Assembly: GCF_020164555.1 (NCBI RefSeq)
Contig: NZ_JAIQZB010000004.1
Location: 124,001-188,000, forward strand
Direction: 5' to 3'
DNA length: 64,000 nucleotides
DNA from: Salegentibacter lacus
GTDB taxonomy: Bacteria > Bacteroidota > Bacteroidia > Flavobacteriales > Flavobacteriaceae
The stretch's first letter is position 1; each line of letters starts with the position of its first letter. Below are positions 8,099 through 17,912 of this stretch, piece by piece. The translations under genes and the position numbers were made by a program. Below the pieces are notes generated by a model that searched no databases, was not told where the DNA came from, and saw only the letters and a program-made list of their open reading frames with translations.

Positions 8099-9898
8099 AT
8101 GAAAATGAAAAACTTAATAAAAATCTGTTCGGTATTTCTTTTAACAGGCCTACTACTATCCTGTGAAGAGGATTTTTTAGATGAGGACTTTTTGGAAGCT
8201 CCTGCAAAATCAACCTTGGATGAATCTACTATTTTTTCGACGGTTGGTTTAGCAACAGGTGCCGTTGATGGTATTCTTGAACCCATGGGGCAAACAAACT
8301 CCTATCGTGGTCGATTTATCCCTTTTTATGGATTTAATACTGATGTGGAATATCATTATCGTGCTGGTAATGAAGGCTCAGATGCTGATTTACTGTATTA
8401 CGATGCCAAACCGGGCAATTCCAGAATGAATACTGATAATAACGCCTGGGCCATGATGTACCAGGGAATTGAGCGAGCAAATATTGTAATACGTGGTTTA
8501 AGAAATTTTGGCAACCCTGAGCCTGGTACCGAATTCGGTCAACTTTTGGGAGCAGCACTTACATATAGGGCTGTTTATTATACAGACCTTATGAAAGCCT
8601 GGGGGGATGTTCCCGCCCGTTTTGAGCCTATCACATCAGAGACTCTGTATTTGCCAAAAACAAGTCGTGACACAATTTACAAACGCCTTATCGCTGATCT
8701 CGGTGAAGCCTCAACATTAGTTGCATGGCCTAATGAAACTCCTGCTACCACTTCAGTAGAACGCATTAATAAAGCATTTGTCAAGGGACTAAGAGCAAGG
8801 CTTGCTCTGGTAGCCGCTGGCTATCAACAGTATCCTGACGGGGTAAGGAGAAGTAACGATCCCGATCTCTCTGTGGAGAATATGTATCGTTTAGCACTTG
8901 ACGAAACTAGATCAGTTATTAATAGTGGGAGAGCTTCTTTAAACACTTCGTTTGAAGGATTTTGGAGAAGATATAATGAAGAAAACATTAACGCTGGTGG
9001 GGAATCATTATGGGAAATTCCTTTTGCTGATGGGCGCGGTAGGGTATTATTTTCATTCGCCGTTCCCCACAATAGTGTGGATCAGTTTACTGGTCAACCC
9101 AGGGGTGGAGATGCAGGTCCTACACCTACGGTTTGGTACGATTTTGATGAAGATGATACCAGAAGAGATGTTACCGCTGTACCGTACCAATGGGGTGCTG
9201 CAGTAGAAGGGATTGCCCAACAGGAGCTTCAGGGTATTGATACCTGGTACTTCGGTAAATATAGATACGAATGGATGGATCGTTATGTGACTTCTACAAA
9301 TGACGATGGTGTAAATTGGATTTATATGCGCTATGCGGAAATTCTATTAACTGCTGCAGAAGCGGCCAATGAACTGGAAGGTCCAGGAGCTGCTGCTCCA
9401 TATCTTAAAGAGATTCGTAGACGGGCTTTTCCGACAGACCAACATGCGGAAAAAGTAGATGCTTATGTAGATGCGCTCTCTTCCAAAGAAGCAATGTTCA
9501 ATGCCATTGTAGAAGAACATAAATACGAATTTACAGGGGAAATGGATCGAAAAATGGACCTTATTCGCTGGAACCTTCTAAGTACAAAACTTGACGAAGA
9601 AAGGGAAGAACTAGAAAATCTGCAAAATAGAACGGGAGACTATGCCAATGTGCCCAACACACTTTATTATAGATATGAAGATGATGGATATACCTTGGAT
9701 ATTTACGGTTTAAATAGAGGTGAGACCGGTAATCCTGGGCCTGAGTATTCCGCATTCAATTGGGATCAGCCACTTGAGGAGATGAAAAACACGCTTTATA
9801 AGCCGGGAGTCAATCCAGATGACAAACAATTCTGGCCAATTTGGCAAGTCTTTATTGACGCCAGTAATGGTCAATTGGTAAATGATTACGGTTACTAG
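8099..9898 (+). CDS. SusD/RagB-family nutrient-binding lipoprotein
   Basis: Surface lipoprotein that caps the SusC pore and binds the glycan. The 599-residue product begins with a lipoprotein signal (FLLTGLLLSCEED, Cys about residue 22). It contains the alpha-helical TPR-like scaffold usual for SusD; the segment GAALTYRAVYYTDLMKAWGD is the typical conserved helix, and RYAEILLTAAEAANEL near residue 410 is the second family landmark. It follows SusC by 7 bases. A start two codons later (MKN) is equally possible. Specificity for galacturonan or rhamnogalacturonan is inferred only from the neighbouring lyases and esterases. Confidence 0.95.
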   Translation: MKMKNLIKICSVFLLTGLLLSCEEDFLDEDFLEAPAKSTLDESTIFSTVGLATGAVDGILEPMGQTNSYRGRFIPFYGFNTDVEYHYRAGNEGSDADLLYYDAKPGNSRMNTDNNAWAMMYQGIERANIVIRGLRNFGNPEPGTEFGQLLGAALTYRAVYYTDLMKAWGDVPARFEPITSETLYLPKTSRDTIYKRLIADLGEASTLVAWPNETPATTSVERINKAFVKGLRARLALVAAGYQQYPDGVRRSNDPDLSVENMYRLALDETRSVINSGRASLNTSFEGFWRRYNEENINAGGESLWEIPFADGRGRVLFSFAVPHNSVDQFTGQPRGGDAGPTPTVWYDFDEDDTRRDVTAVPYQWGAAVEGIAQQELQGIDTWYFGKYRYEWMDRYVTSTNDDGVNWIYMRYAEILLTAAEAANELEGPGAAAPYLKEIRRRAFPTDQHAEKVDAYVDALSSKEAMFNAIVEEHKYEFTGEMDRKMDLIRWNLLSTKLDEEREELENLQNRTGDYANVPNTLYYRYEDDGYTLDIYGLNRGETGNPGPEYSAFNWDQPLEEMKNTLYKPGVNPDDKQFWPIWQVFIDASNGQLVNDYGY

Positions 9899-9925
9899 AA
9901 CCTAAACAGAATTAATTTATAAGTT

Positions 9926-11482
9926 ATGAAAGTAAAATATATCTTTAAGAGTTTGCTGATAGCTATTCTACTAGCAACTACGGTTACAAGTTGTGACTAT
10001 GATAAAGAACTTATCGAAGAGCTTCCGGTGAACAGAGAATTCGCTCCAGTAGACCTCAGGGCCTTCGTAAGGAATCAGGTAAATGTAGAGTTAAACTGGA
10101 CTGTTGATGAAAACCATAATAGTTATATTGTTGAGTTTTCTGATGATTCTACAAGCTTCGACAATATTGTAAAAACTGTTGAAGTTAATCCAGATGAATT
10201 GCCAGTTCTGGTTCCTTTAGAAAGTGAAACTTTTTATTCTATAAGAGTGAAAGCCATAAGTGACAGGGGGCTTGACGATTCCTCCTGGGCAACTCTCAGA
10301 GCGCGAACTTTAACAGAACAAATTTTTATAGAAGGGGAACCCGGGGATATTAAGGCCAAAGAGGCTATCCTGAGATGGTTGCCTGATAGTGAAGTTACTG
10401 AAATAAGCTTTAGTCCAGGTGATATCAATTACACCATTACAGCTGAAGATCAAGCCAGGGGTATAGCGACCGTAACTGGTCTCAGTCCAGAAACAGATTA
10501 TACCGCGACCTTACTCAACGGTAGTCAAATAAGAGGCGTTAAAACTTTTACAACTGGAATTGATATAGGTACAGGTATTTTGGTTAAACCCGAGGACGAC
10601 TTATTGCAAATGATCGAAAATGCCAGTTCAGGAGATATTCTGGTTCTGGAACCCGGTGATTATACTGAACAAACTGGTACTATTACTCTTGATAAATCTT
10701 TAACCATTAGAGGTTTGAGAAGTTTCGATAAACCACTTTTAAAATTAAATTTTGAACTTGTTGGAGGAGCTGAAGATGTTGAATTGATTGATTTAGATTT
10801 ACAGGGACTTGGAGAAGGATCATCAGACCTACAGGACGTTGTAAGGTACACCGGTCCAGGAAATTTTAACTCTCTGCTAATAAGTGGTTGTAATGTCCAT
10901 GATTATGCACGTTCCTTCATTGCTGGTAATGAAACCGATGCGATTTTACAAACACTAACGGTTGAAAATAGTATTGTATACAACATCTTTACTTCGGGAG
11001 GGGATTTTATTGACTTCAGGAATTCTGATGTACTTAATGTAAACCTTTTAACGAGTACATATTATAATTGTGCTCCAGGCCGGGACTTTTTAAGGATGGA
11101 TGCCGGTGGCACCTCCAATGATACTGGTGTAACTTCTAGTATTGTTATTGATAGCTGCACCTTTTACGCGGTTTCTGATGATGATAGTAGAAGATTATTA
11201 TATGTTCGATTTGTGTCGAATGACGTAACGGTGAGAAATACTTTGATCGCCGAGACTGAATCAGAAGGTTATGCCGATAGAGAGGGAATAGATGAATCTC
11301 CTTCATTTAGTAATAATAATTACTTTAACGCACCTGGATTCTATAATACGTCTCAGTATATTTTTGACGACAGTAATTATTTCAATTTAGATCCAGGGTT
11401 TGTAGACCCATCAACCGGAGATTTTACGATCACGAATCAAACTTTAATAGATAACAATGTGGGTGATCCCCGTTGGAGATAA
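9926..11482 (+). CDS. Surface lipoprotein with Fn3-like domains and DUF4957/DUF5123-like beta-helix
   Basis: A third component of the SusCD unit, 518 residues. A lipoprotein signal ends at TSCDY (Cys about 23). Two fibronectin-III-like domains follow (about 40-125 and 130-215; NVELNWTVDENHNSYIVEF and the EAILRWLPDSE strand). A right-handed beta-helix comes after (about 215-518), with the GDILVLEPGDY and LTIRGL pattern of parallel beta-helix proteins. The C-terminal half resembles the DUF4957 and DUF5123 domains often met in pectin loci. It has no recognisable lyase catalytic set, so it may be a pectin-binding protein in the SusE/F position. The gene is 27 bases after susD and is followed by a terminator, which closes this unit. 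Confidence 0.75.
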   Translation: MKVKYIFKSLLIAILLATTVTSCDYDKELIEELPVNREFAPVDLRAFVRNQVNVELNWTVDENHNSYIVEFSDDSTSFDNIVKTVEVNPDELPVLVPLESETFYSIRVKAISDRGLDDSSWATLRARTLTEQIFIEGEPGDIKAKEAILRWLPDSEVTEISFSPGDINYTITAEDQARGIATVTGLSPETDYTATLLNGSQIRGVKTFTTGIDIGTGILVKPEDDLLQMIENASSGDILVLEPGDYTEQTGTITLDKSLTIRGLRSFDKPLLKLNFELVGGAEDVELIDLDLQGLGEGSSDLQDVVRYTGPGNFNSLLISGCNVHDYARSFIAGNETDAILQTLTVENSIVYNIFTSGGDFIDFRNSDVLNVNLLTSTYYNCAPGRDFLRMDAGGTSNDTGVTSSIVIDSCTFYAVSDDDSRRLLYVRFVSNDVTVRNTLIAETESEGYADREGIDESPSFSNNNYFNAPGFYNTSQYIFDDSNYFNLDPGFVDPSTGDFTITNQTLIDNNVGDPRWR

Positions 11483-11507
11483 TATGAAAGGTAACTATAT
11501 AAATATG

Positions 11508-11545
11508 AAAAGGGTTTGCATTGTAAAGATGCACACCCTTTTTTT
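11508..11545 (+). terminator. Terminator after the SusCD unit
   Basis: AAGGGTTTGCAT pairs with ATGCACACCCTT (one mismatch, 6-nt loop) and runs straight into seven T. It separates the SusC-SusD-lipoprotein unit from the genes that follow. Confidence 0.8.
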
Positions 11546-11652
11546 CTATAGCTCTTAAGTTATTATATAAGGAACTACGCGTTTTTATGGTAAAAGCAGT
11601 TAACAATCCTGACATCAGGATATGGTACATTATAAATTTAAATCTTTAAGGA

Positions 11653-14600
11653 ATGATGAAACAATTACACTTACTATGCCTCTTTCTCTTATTGGGAATC
11701 CACATGGGGTATTCACAGGACGAAACATCAAATCTGACCGATGTCTGGGATTTTGGGGCTACCCAACTTGACGAGTCTCAATTCAACAATATGTTAACGG
11801 AAGATATCATCAACTCATGGTATGATGAAGCCATTACGCCAGAAAGCTCAGGAAATACTATGCCCGATTTCACAGTTGGTGATCTTAGCTTTACCGGAGG
11901 CGGCAGTGACCGTTTACGCACCACCAATACGAATTTGACCCGATATGATGATGACATTGATGATCACGAGGAGTTCAAAGGAAGAGTTTATATTAATTCA
12001 TCTGGAGCTACAGACAGGCATTTTAGTTTCGAATTAGAGGAGGGCGACGAAGTAACAATTTGGGCTCTTACCCAAAATGGTACTGGAAATATTCATTTTG
12101 AATATGTGGCTGATCCTTCACTACAAAATGATGTAGTAGCTGTAGGAGAAGAACTCACCGAATTAAACTTTACTGCAGAAGCTTCAGGAATTTATCATAT
12201 CTATGATGATAACGATAAACCCAGCTATTTTAGAATTACACGAAAAAGTGCTGCTCCGGAAGTTGGAAACGGTGGGGACAATGGTCTAACCGATGTTTGG
12301 GATTTTGGTGCAACTCAACTTGCCGATTCTGAGTTCAACAATATGTTGACTGAGGATGTTATTAACTCATTTTATGATGAATCAATTACACCAGGAAGTG
12401 AAGGCAATAATTTGCCGGATTTCACAGTAGGTGATCTTAGCTTTGCCGGGGGCGGCAGTGACCGTTTACGCACCACCAATACGAATTTGACCCGATATGA
12501 TGATGACATTGATGATCACGAGGAGTTCAAAGGAAGAGTTTATATTAATTCATCTGGAGCAACAGACAGGCATTTTAGTTTCGAATTAGAGGAGGGCGAC
12601 GAAGTAACAATTTGGGCTCTTACCCAAAATGGTACTGGAAATATTCATTTTGAATATGTGGCTGATCCTTCACTACAAAATGAAGTAGTAGCTGTAGGAG
12701 AAGAACTCACCGAATTAAACTTTACTGCAGAAGCTTCAGGAACTTATCATATCTATGATGATAACGATAAACCCAGCTATTTTAGAATTACACGAAAAAG
12801 TGCTGCCCAGGAACCTGGAGGCGGGGGGAGCGATGGTCTTGCCGATGTTTGGGATTTTGGAGCTTCCCAGCTAGAGGAGACTCAATATAAAAACATGCTG
12901 GACGAAGCCGAAATAAACTCCTGGTATGATGAATCTATTACGCCGGGATCCTCGGGCAATACTTTGCCGGATTTTACAGCTGGTGATCTTAGTTTTGTTG
13001 GAGGCGGCAGTGACCGTTTACGAACCACTAATACGAATCTGACCCGCTATGATGAAAACATTGATGATCATGAGGAGTTTAAAGGTAGAATTTATATTAA
13101 TTCATCTGGAGCTACAGACAGGTACTTTAGTCTTGAATTAAGTGAGGGCGATGAAGTAACTATTTGGGCCCTTACTCAAAATGGTAACGGTAATATTCAT
13201 TTTGAATATGTGGCTGATCCGACACTACAAGATGATGTAGTCGCTGTAGGAGAAGAACTCACCGAATTGAATTTTACTGCAGAAGCTTCAGGAACTTATC
13301 ATATTTATGATGACACCGATAAACCCAGTTATTTTAGGATTGCTCGACAAAGTTTCAATTATGCTACAGTAACCGGGAACGTAGATGCGGCAGAAGCTGA
13401 AGGTATTCCTTCAAATTATAATTTGGTATTCTCGAATGATTTCGGGAAGACCTGGAATATTTCAGTTGCAGAAGAAGGTTCGTACAGTGTAGATCTTCCT
13501 ATTGGTTATCAGTATGATGTTTCTCTGGAAGGAGCTGAGGGTTATTCCATCAGCAGTGATTCTACTCTGGAAGTAACAGAAAGTACCGCTTCATTTGACA
13601 TTGTCATAATGAAAGATGGAGTTTATATAGAGGGTCTTGCAGATGTGTGGGATTTTGGAGCTACCCAGCTCGAGGAGACTCAGTATAACAAGATGCTGAA
13701 TGAATCCGAAATTAACTCCTGGTACGATGAATCTATTACGCCAGGAACTTCAGGCAATACTTTGCCCGATTTTACAGCTGGTGATCTTAGTTTTGTTGGA
13801 GGCGGCAGTGACCGTTTACGAACCACCAATACGAATTTGACCCGATATGATGAAAACATTGATGATTTCGAGGAGTTCAAAGGAAGAGTTTATATCAATT
13901 CCAGAGGTGCTACCGACCGTTATATGAGTTTGAATCTTAATGAAGATGACAAAGTAAACCTTTGGGTGCTTGGTCAGGATGGTGCCGGTGAGCTTCACTT
14001 TGAATATGTCGCAGATCCTGAACTACAGAATGATGTTGTAAGTGTGGGTGGTGATCTTCAGGAAGTGAGCTTTGTGGCAAAGGCGAGTGGAACCTATCAC
14101 ATTTATGATACGGCCGACAAGCCTAGTTATTTTAGAATTATTCGTAAACCTGCCACGTACGCCAACTTAACGGGTAATGTTGATGTTGCAGAAGCTCCAG
14201 GAATCCCCGAAGACTATTCAATAGAATTCTCCATTGAAGAAGGAAAAACATGGAACGTTACGCCGACTGATGGTTCGTACCAGGTTGACCTACCCACCGG
14301 CTTCGAGTATAGCATCTCTCTGGAAGGAGCTGATGGTTACATAATTTCTAATGATACTTCATTAGAAGTTACTGAGAGCACAACTACACATGATATAACT
14401 ATTGAAAAAGTCGAAATTTATTCCGTTACCGGATCAATTACCGGACTTGACGAGAAAATCGGAGATTTAGGTTTAACATTTACTCCTGATCCTGGTGCTG
14501 ATGGGCTTTACGTTCCAAAACCAGTAATTGATACAGATGCGGGTACATACAGCGTAAAACTCGAGCCAAATATTGAATATACCATAGAGAGTGAAGGTGT

Positions 14601-15621
14601 AGTTGGTTATTATATTCCGGAAAATAAATTGGAAATAACTGGTGAAGCCACGCACGATATAGTTTTTGAACCTAAACCAGAAGGGCCATATGGCGATATC
14701 GACAATGACGGTATTCTCAATGCTGATGATAATTGTGTCTCAACCCCTAACCCTGATCAGGCAGATTCTGATAATGATGGTGTTGGAGATGTATGTGAAG
14801 ATGATGATGGAGATGGGATCATAAATTACGAAGATAATTGCCCGGATACTCCAGAAGATGCCACCGTAGATGTTTTTGGTTGTGAGATTTTAGAGCTGGC
14901 GGCAGATAATTTTAGTATATCTGTGCATGATGTAAGTTGTAATGGAAACGGTGACGGCTTTATAAGCATCAGCGCAGAAGACCCTAATTACACCTATAAT
15001 GTATCAGTATCTGGTGCAGGTAGCGGATCTGCTACCTTATCATCTTCTAATGATTTTTCGGCGAATATTGAGAATCTCTCGGCGGGTACATATGCTATAT
15101 GTATTACTATAGATGGACAGGATGAATATGAGCAATGTTTTGATGTAACCATAGAAGGACCAACGCCTTTAGAAGCCTATTCTTCTGTAAATTATGCAAA
15201 TAATACGGTGAGCTTCTCGTTGGATGGAGCTAATCTTTATAAGATTGAGCACAATGGTAAAATCACAACCACATCACAGCCAAGAGTGGTTTTAGATTTG
15301 AAAACTGGTAAAAACAAGTTTACCATCTCTACAGATTCGGAATGTCAGGACGTTTTTTATAAGGAGGTCTTACTGTCTGAAGATATTGTAGTGTTCCCAA
15401 ATCCTACCAAAGGCGACCTTAAGGTATATATAAATGGAACAGATACTAATGTAGATGTATCGCTAATTAATCTTAACGGTAAAGGATATATATCAAAAAA
15501 TATGGAAGTTCCTTCAGACAGAGTTATACAACTTGACCTTACCAATTATAGAAATGGAATTTATTTACTTCTATTAAAGTCAGCAACTGTAAGTAAAACT
15601 ATAAAAGTTATTAAATCATGA
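11653..15621 (+). CDS. Secreted four-repeat protein with T9SS sorting domain
   Basis: A 1322-residue exported protein with no recognised catalytic domain. The signal peptide ends near GYSQ (about 22). A domain of about 170-180 residues starting VWDFGA occurs four times, beginning at residues 28, 212, 396 and 662. Units 3 and 4 are each followed by a roughly 90-residue beta-sandwich-like domain (TGNVDAAEAEGIP and TGNVDVAEAPGIP). Thrombospondin type-3 calcium-binding repeats follow (about 1014-1078, DNDG/DDNC pattern), then a T9SS type A sorting domain from about residue 1245 (VVFPNPTKGDLKV). VWDFGA domains are seen attached to flavobacterial pectate lyases, so a multivalent carbohydrate-binding role is a reasonable guess. 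The next gene overlaps by ATGA, so it is cotranscribed with a PL9 lyase. Confidence 0.8.
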   Translation: MMKQLHLLCLFLLLGIHMGYSQDETSNLTDVWDFGATQLDESQFNNMLTEDIINSWYDEAITPESSGNTMPDFTVGDLSFTGGGSDRLRTTNTNLTRYDDDIDDHEEFKGRVYINSSGATDRHFSFELEEGDEVTIWALTQNGTGNIHFEYVADPSLQNDVVAVGEELTELNFTAEASGIYHIYDDNDKPSYFRITRKSAAPEVGNGGDNGLTDVWDFGATQLADSEFNNMLTEDVINSFYDESITPGSEGNNLPDFTVGDLSFAGGGSDRLRTTNTNLTRYDDDIDDHEEFKGRVYINSSGATDRHFSFELEEGDEVTIWALTQNGTGNIHFEYVADPSLQNEVVAVGEELTELNFTAEASGTYHIYDDNDKPSYFRITRKSAAQEPGGGGSDGLADVWDFGASQLEETQYKNMLDEAEINSWYDESITPGSSGNTLPDFTAGDLSFVGGGSDRLRTTNTNLTRYDENIDDHEEFKGRIYINSSGATDRYFSLELSEGDEVTIWALTQNGNGNIHFEYVADPTLQDDVVAVGEELTELNFTAEASGTYHIYDDTDKPSYFRIARQSFNYATVTGNVDAAEAEGIPSNYNLVFSNDFGKTWNISVAEEGSYSVDLPIGYQYDVSLEGAEGYSISSDSTLEVTESTASFDIVIMKDGVYIEGLADVWDFGATQLEETQYNKMLNESEINSWYDESITPGTSGNTLPDFTAGDLSFVGGGSDRLRTTNTNLTRYDENIDDFEEFKGRVYINSRGATDRYMSLNLNEDDKVNLWVLGQDGAGELHFEYVADPELQNDVVSVGGDLQEVSFVAKASGTYHIYDTADKPSYFRIIRKPATYANLTGNVDVAEAPGIPEDYSIEFSIEEGKTWNVTPTDGSYQVDLPTGFEYSISLEGADGYIISNDTSLEVTESTTTHDITIEKVEIYSVTGSITGLDEKIGDLGLTFTPDPGADGLYVPKPVIDTDAGTYSVKLEPNIEYTIESEGVVGYYIPENKLEITGEATHDIVFEPKPEGPYGDIDNDGILNADDNCVSTPNPDQADSDNDGVGDVCEDDDGDGIINYEDNCPDTPEDATVDVFGCEILELAADNFSISVHDVSCNGNGDGFISISAEDPNYTYNVSVSGAGSGSATLSSSNDFSANIENLSAGTYAICITIDGQDEYEQCFDVTIEGPTPLEAYSSVNYANNTVSFSLDGANLYKIEHNGKITTTSQPRVVLDLKTGKNKFTISTDSECQDVFYKEVLLSEDIVVFPNPTKGDLKVYINGTDTNVDVSLINLNGKGYISKNMEVPSDRVIQLDLTNYRNGIYLLLLKSATVSKTIKVIKS
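11734..12837 (+). repeat. Nearly identical tandem coding repeat, units 1 and 2
   Basis: Unit 1 (11734-12285) and unit 2 (12286-12837) are both 552 bases. From GGCGGCAGTGACCG in each, they stay almost identical at DNA level for about 350 bases, including silent positions, with only a few substitutions. Unit 3 (from 12838) and unit 4 (from 13636) keep the protein pattern but differ much more in DNA. This indicates a recent duplication or gene conversion between units 1 and 2. Confidence 0.9.
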
Positions 15622-17468
15622 AAAAGCCTATAAATATACCTTATTTCAAACTGCTCCTGATCATTATCATGGGCGCTATAATGGTGTCATGCTCTAAAGA
15701 TGATGATGCTGAGGTAATTAATGATACCGTCCCCGGAGTAGCCAGTTTGGTACTTCCGGAGAAAAATACAGAATGTGAGGTAGGAGCTGTTGTAGCTAAT
15801 ATGGCCGAAGTAGCTTTTGAATGGAGTGAAGCGAGTGATGCCGAAAGATATGATCTCGTGATTACTAATTTAGTTACTCAGGAAGTTACTCAGAGACCAA
15901 ACCTTAATACGACCTCTCTAGTCGTAAGGCTTGAAAGAGGAAATCCTTACACCTGGAAGGTTATTTCAAAGAATGATGGAGAAGAAACTACAGCTTCAGA
16001 ATCTTACAGGTTTTATGTTGCTGGCGTTCCTGGCTCTAATAATGTACCTTTTCCTGCAACGCTTGTATCACCTGCCTCTGGTGTAATGGTTTCACCCGTA
16101 GATGGAAAAGTTACGCTACAATGGGACGCTGCCTCTACCGATACAGATGGAGATCCTTTAACTTATACCTTGTATGCAGATACAGTAGACGGCGATCAGG
16201 AACCACCTGAAGAATGGACAGGTCTTACAGAAACCTCTATAGAAATTGAGGTTGAGCCTAATAGCATTTATTACTGGCACGTAGAAACCACCGATGGAAA
16301 GAATACAGCTATAAGCAACACATTTTCCTTCAGGACTGGTGAGAATACATCTTCTATACAAGGTGAAGTGGTAAGTACTTCACAGGAAATTTTAGATGCT
16401 ATAGCAGCGGCTATGCCGGGTGAAAACATCTATATCCGTGGAGGTGAGTATACTTTTGATTCAACCATTAAAATTAACACTAGTGGTAGTGCAAGTAATA
16501 TGATCTCATTACTAGCACACCCGGAAGATGATTCCAGGCCAAAATTTGATTTTTCCTCAATGTCTGAAAATTCTTCTAACAGAGGAATCGAATTAGAGGC
16601 CAGTTACTGGCATATTAAAGGCATTGATGTTTTTAAAGCAGGGGATAATGGGATGCTAATTACTGGTAATAACAATATTATTGAGTTCAGTACCTTTTCC
16701 GAATGTTCAGATACTGGACTTCAATTAGATAATGGTGCTGCTAATAACACGATCCTTAATTGCGACTCCTTCTTTAATGCCGATTCTTCACTTGAAAATG
16801 CAGACGGATTTGCAGCTAAGTTAGAAGTAGGGACAGGGAATAAGTTTATTGGCTGTAGAGCCTGGAGAAATCTTGATGATGGCTGGGATGGTTATTTAAG
16901 AAATAATGATAATGTCACTACCACTTACGAAAATTGCTGGGCTATTGAAAATGGTTATTTAAAAGATGGTTCCCCGAGCGGTGGTGATGGCAACGGATTT
17001 AAAACCGGAGGAAGTGATAACAAGGATTTAAAGCATGATGCTATTTATATGAATTGTTTAGCAGTTGGTAACGCATCTGATGGTTTTGATCATAACAGCA
17101 ATAGGGGAGAGGTAACATTGTACAACTGCTCTGCTTATGATAATGGTAGGAATTATGCTTTTGGCAATACAAATCCTCTGGAGAAGTTAACCATAAAGAA
17201 CAGTAATGTACTTGGAGAAGTAGGAAGCATAGATGCAACTACTCTCGATGTTACAAACAATAGCTGGATGGATGGTATTGAGACGACTTTTGAAGACTTT
17301 GAAAGCATTGATTATGAAGAGTTGACAGGACCTAGAAAAGAAGATGGAAGTCTTCCGGATGTTAGCTTCTTCCATCTAACCCCTAGTAGCGATTTGATCG
17401 ATAAAGGAGTGGATGTAGGCTTGCCTTTTAACGGCTCAGCACCAGATTTAGGAGCGTTTGAATATTAA
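15618..17468 (+). CDS. Pectate lyase, polysaccharide lyase family 9
   Basis: Cleaves polygalacturonan by beta-elimination, giving 4,5-unsaturated products. The protein is 616 residues. A lipoprotein signal (GAIMVSCSKDD, Cys about 25) is followed by two fibronectin-III-like domains (about 40-135 and 145-240), then a parallel beta-helix (about 250-616). The block GFAAKLEVGTGNKFIGCRAW followed by DDGWDGY is diagnostic of PL9; its Lys (K401) corresponds to the catalytic base of the PelL type. The C-terminus is LGAFEY, a common ending in this family. The start overlaps the preceding gene by ATGA. As a lipoprotein it probably acts at the cell surface next to SusCD. Confidence 0.88.
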   Translation: MKKPINIPYFKLLLIIIMGAIMVSCSKDDDAEVINDTVPGVASLVLPEKNTECEVGAVVANMAEVAFEWSEASDAERYDLVITNLVTQEVTQRPNLNTTSLVVRLERGNPYTWKVISKNDGEETTASESYRFYVAGVPGSNNVPFPATLVSPASGVMVSPVDGKVTLQWDAASTDTDGDPLTYTLYADTVDGDQEPPEEWTGLTETSIEIEVEPNSIYYWHVETTDGKNTAISNTFSFRTGENTSSIQGEVVSTSQEILDAIAAAMPGENIYIRGGEYTFDSTIKINTSGSASNMISLLAHPEDDSRPKFDFSSMSENSSNRGIELEASYWHIKGIDVFKAGDNGMLITGNNNIIEFSTFSECSDTGLQLDNGAANNTILNCDSFFNADSSLENADGFAAKLEVGTGNKFIGCRAWRNLDDGWDGYLRNNDNVTTTYENCWAIENGYLKDGSPSGGDGNGFKTGGSDNKDLKHDAIYMNCLAVGNASDGFDHNSNRGEVTLYNCSAYDNGRNYAFGNTNPLEKLTIKNSNVLGEVGSIDATTLDVTNNSWMDGIETTFEDFESIDYEELTGPRKEDGSLPDVSFFHLTPSSDLIDKGVDVGLPFNGSAPDLGAFEY

Positions 17469-17487
17469 ACTGAAATATTTATAATTT

Positions 17488-17530
17488 GGCACTATTAATT
17501 GAATTTTTTCGTAATTCGATTAATAGTGCC
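17488..17530 (+). terminator. Hairpin after the PL9 gene
   Basis: An 18-base arm (17488-17505) pairs with 17513-17530 with one G-T pair and a 7-nt loop. The T-run after it is weak (TTTAATTT), so it may be a terminator or an mRNA-stabilising hairpin. It separates the PL9 gene from the remnant and PL1 gene that follow. Confidence 0.55.
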
Positions 17531-17646
17531 TTTAATTTAAAAAAACAGGTTTGCTGGGCTTAAGACCCAAATGCGAATCGGAAAATTAACCTTTTAGATC
17601 AATTTCACGGCAGTTACAGAACTATTCTAAGGCCGATAAGGAGAAA

Positions 17647-17898
17647 ATGAAAATTGAACGAAACTTTCGTACAAGCAGTATCATTGATTTCCAGTCTGAT
17701 GTTGGAGGTTGGCCGGAGCTTTCTTCAGAAGAGCCAGCCCTTGATACTTCAGGAGATGGAATGCCTGATTCCTGGAAAGAGGAAATGGGACTTGACCCTG
17801 AGGCAAAAGAACCTAATGGCCGTGATTTGAGTACAGCCTACGATAACGTTGAAGTTTATATAAATAGCCTGGTAGAGAATATTATTCAAAACCAATAA
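17647..17898 (+). pseudogene. C-terminal remnant of a PL1-type pectate lyase
   Basis: An 83-codon frame in which about 60 residues closely match the C-terminus of the complete PL1 lyase just downstream: both share DVGGWPEL, DGMPD.WKEE, NGRDLS and YDNVEVYINSL. No beta-helix or catalytic segment precedes it; the frame is open for only some 20 codons upstream of the ATG and carries no lyase motif. It therefore looks like the tail left after deletion of a tandem lyase copy, lying 15 bases ahead of the intact copy. A free-standing small protein made of this tail alone cannot be ruled out. Confidence 0.75.
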
Positions 17899-17912
17899 CT
17901 AAAACTATATTA

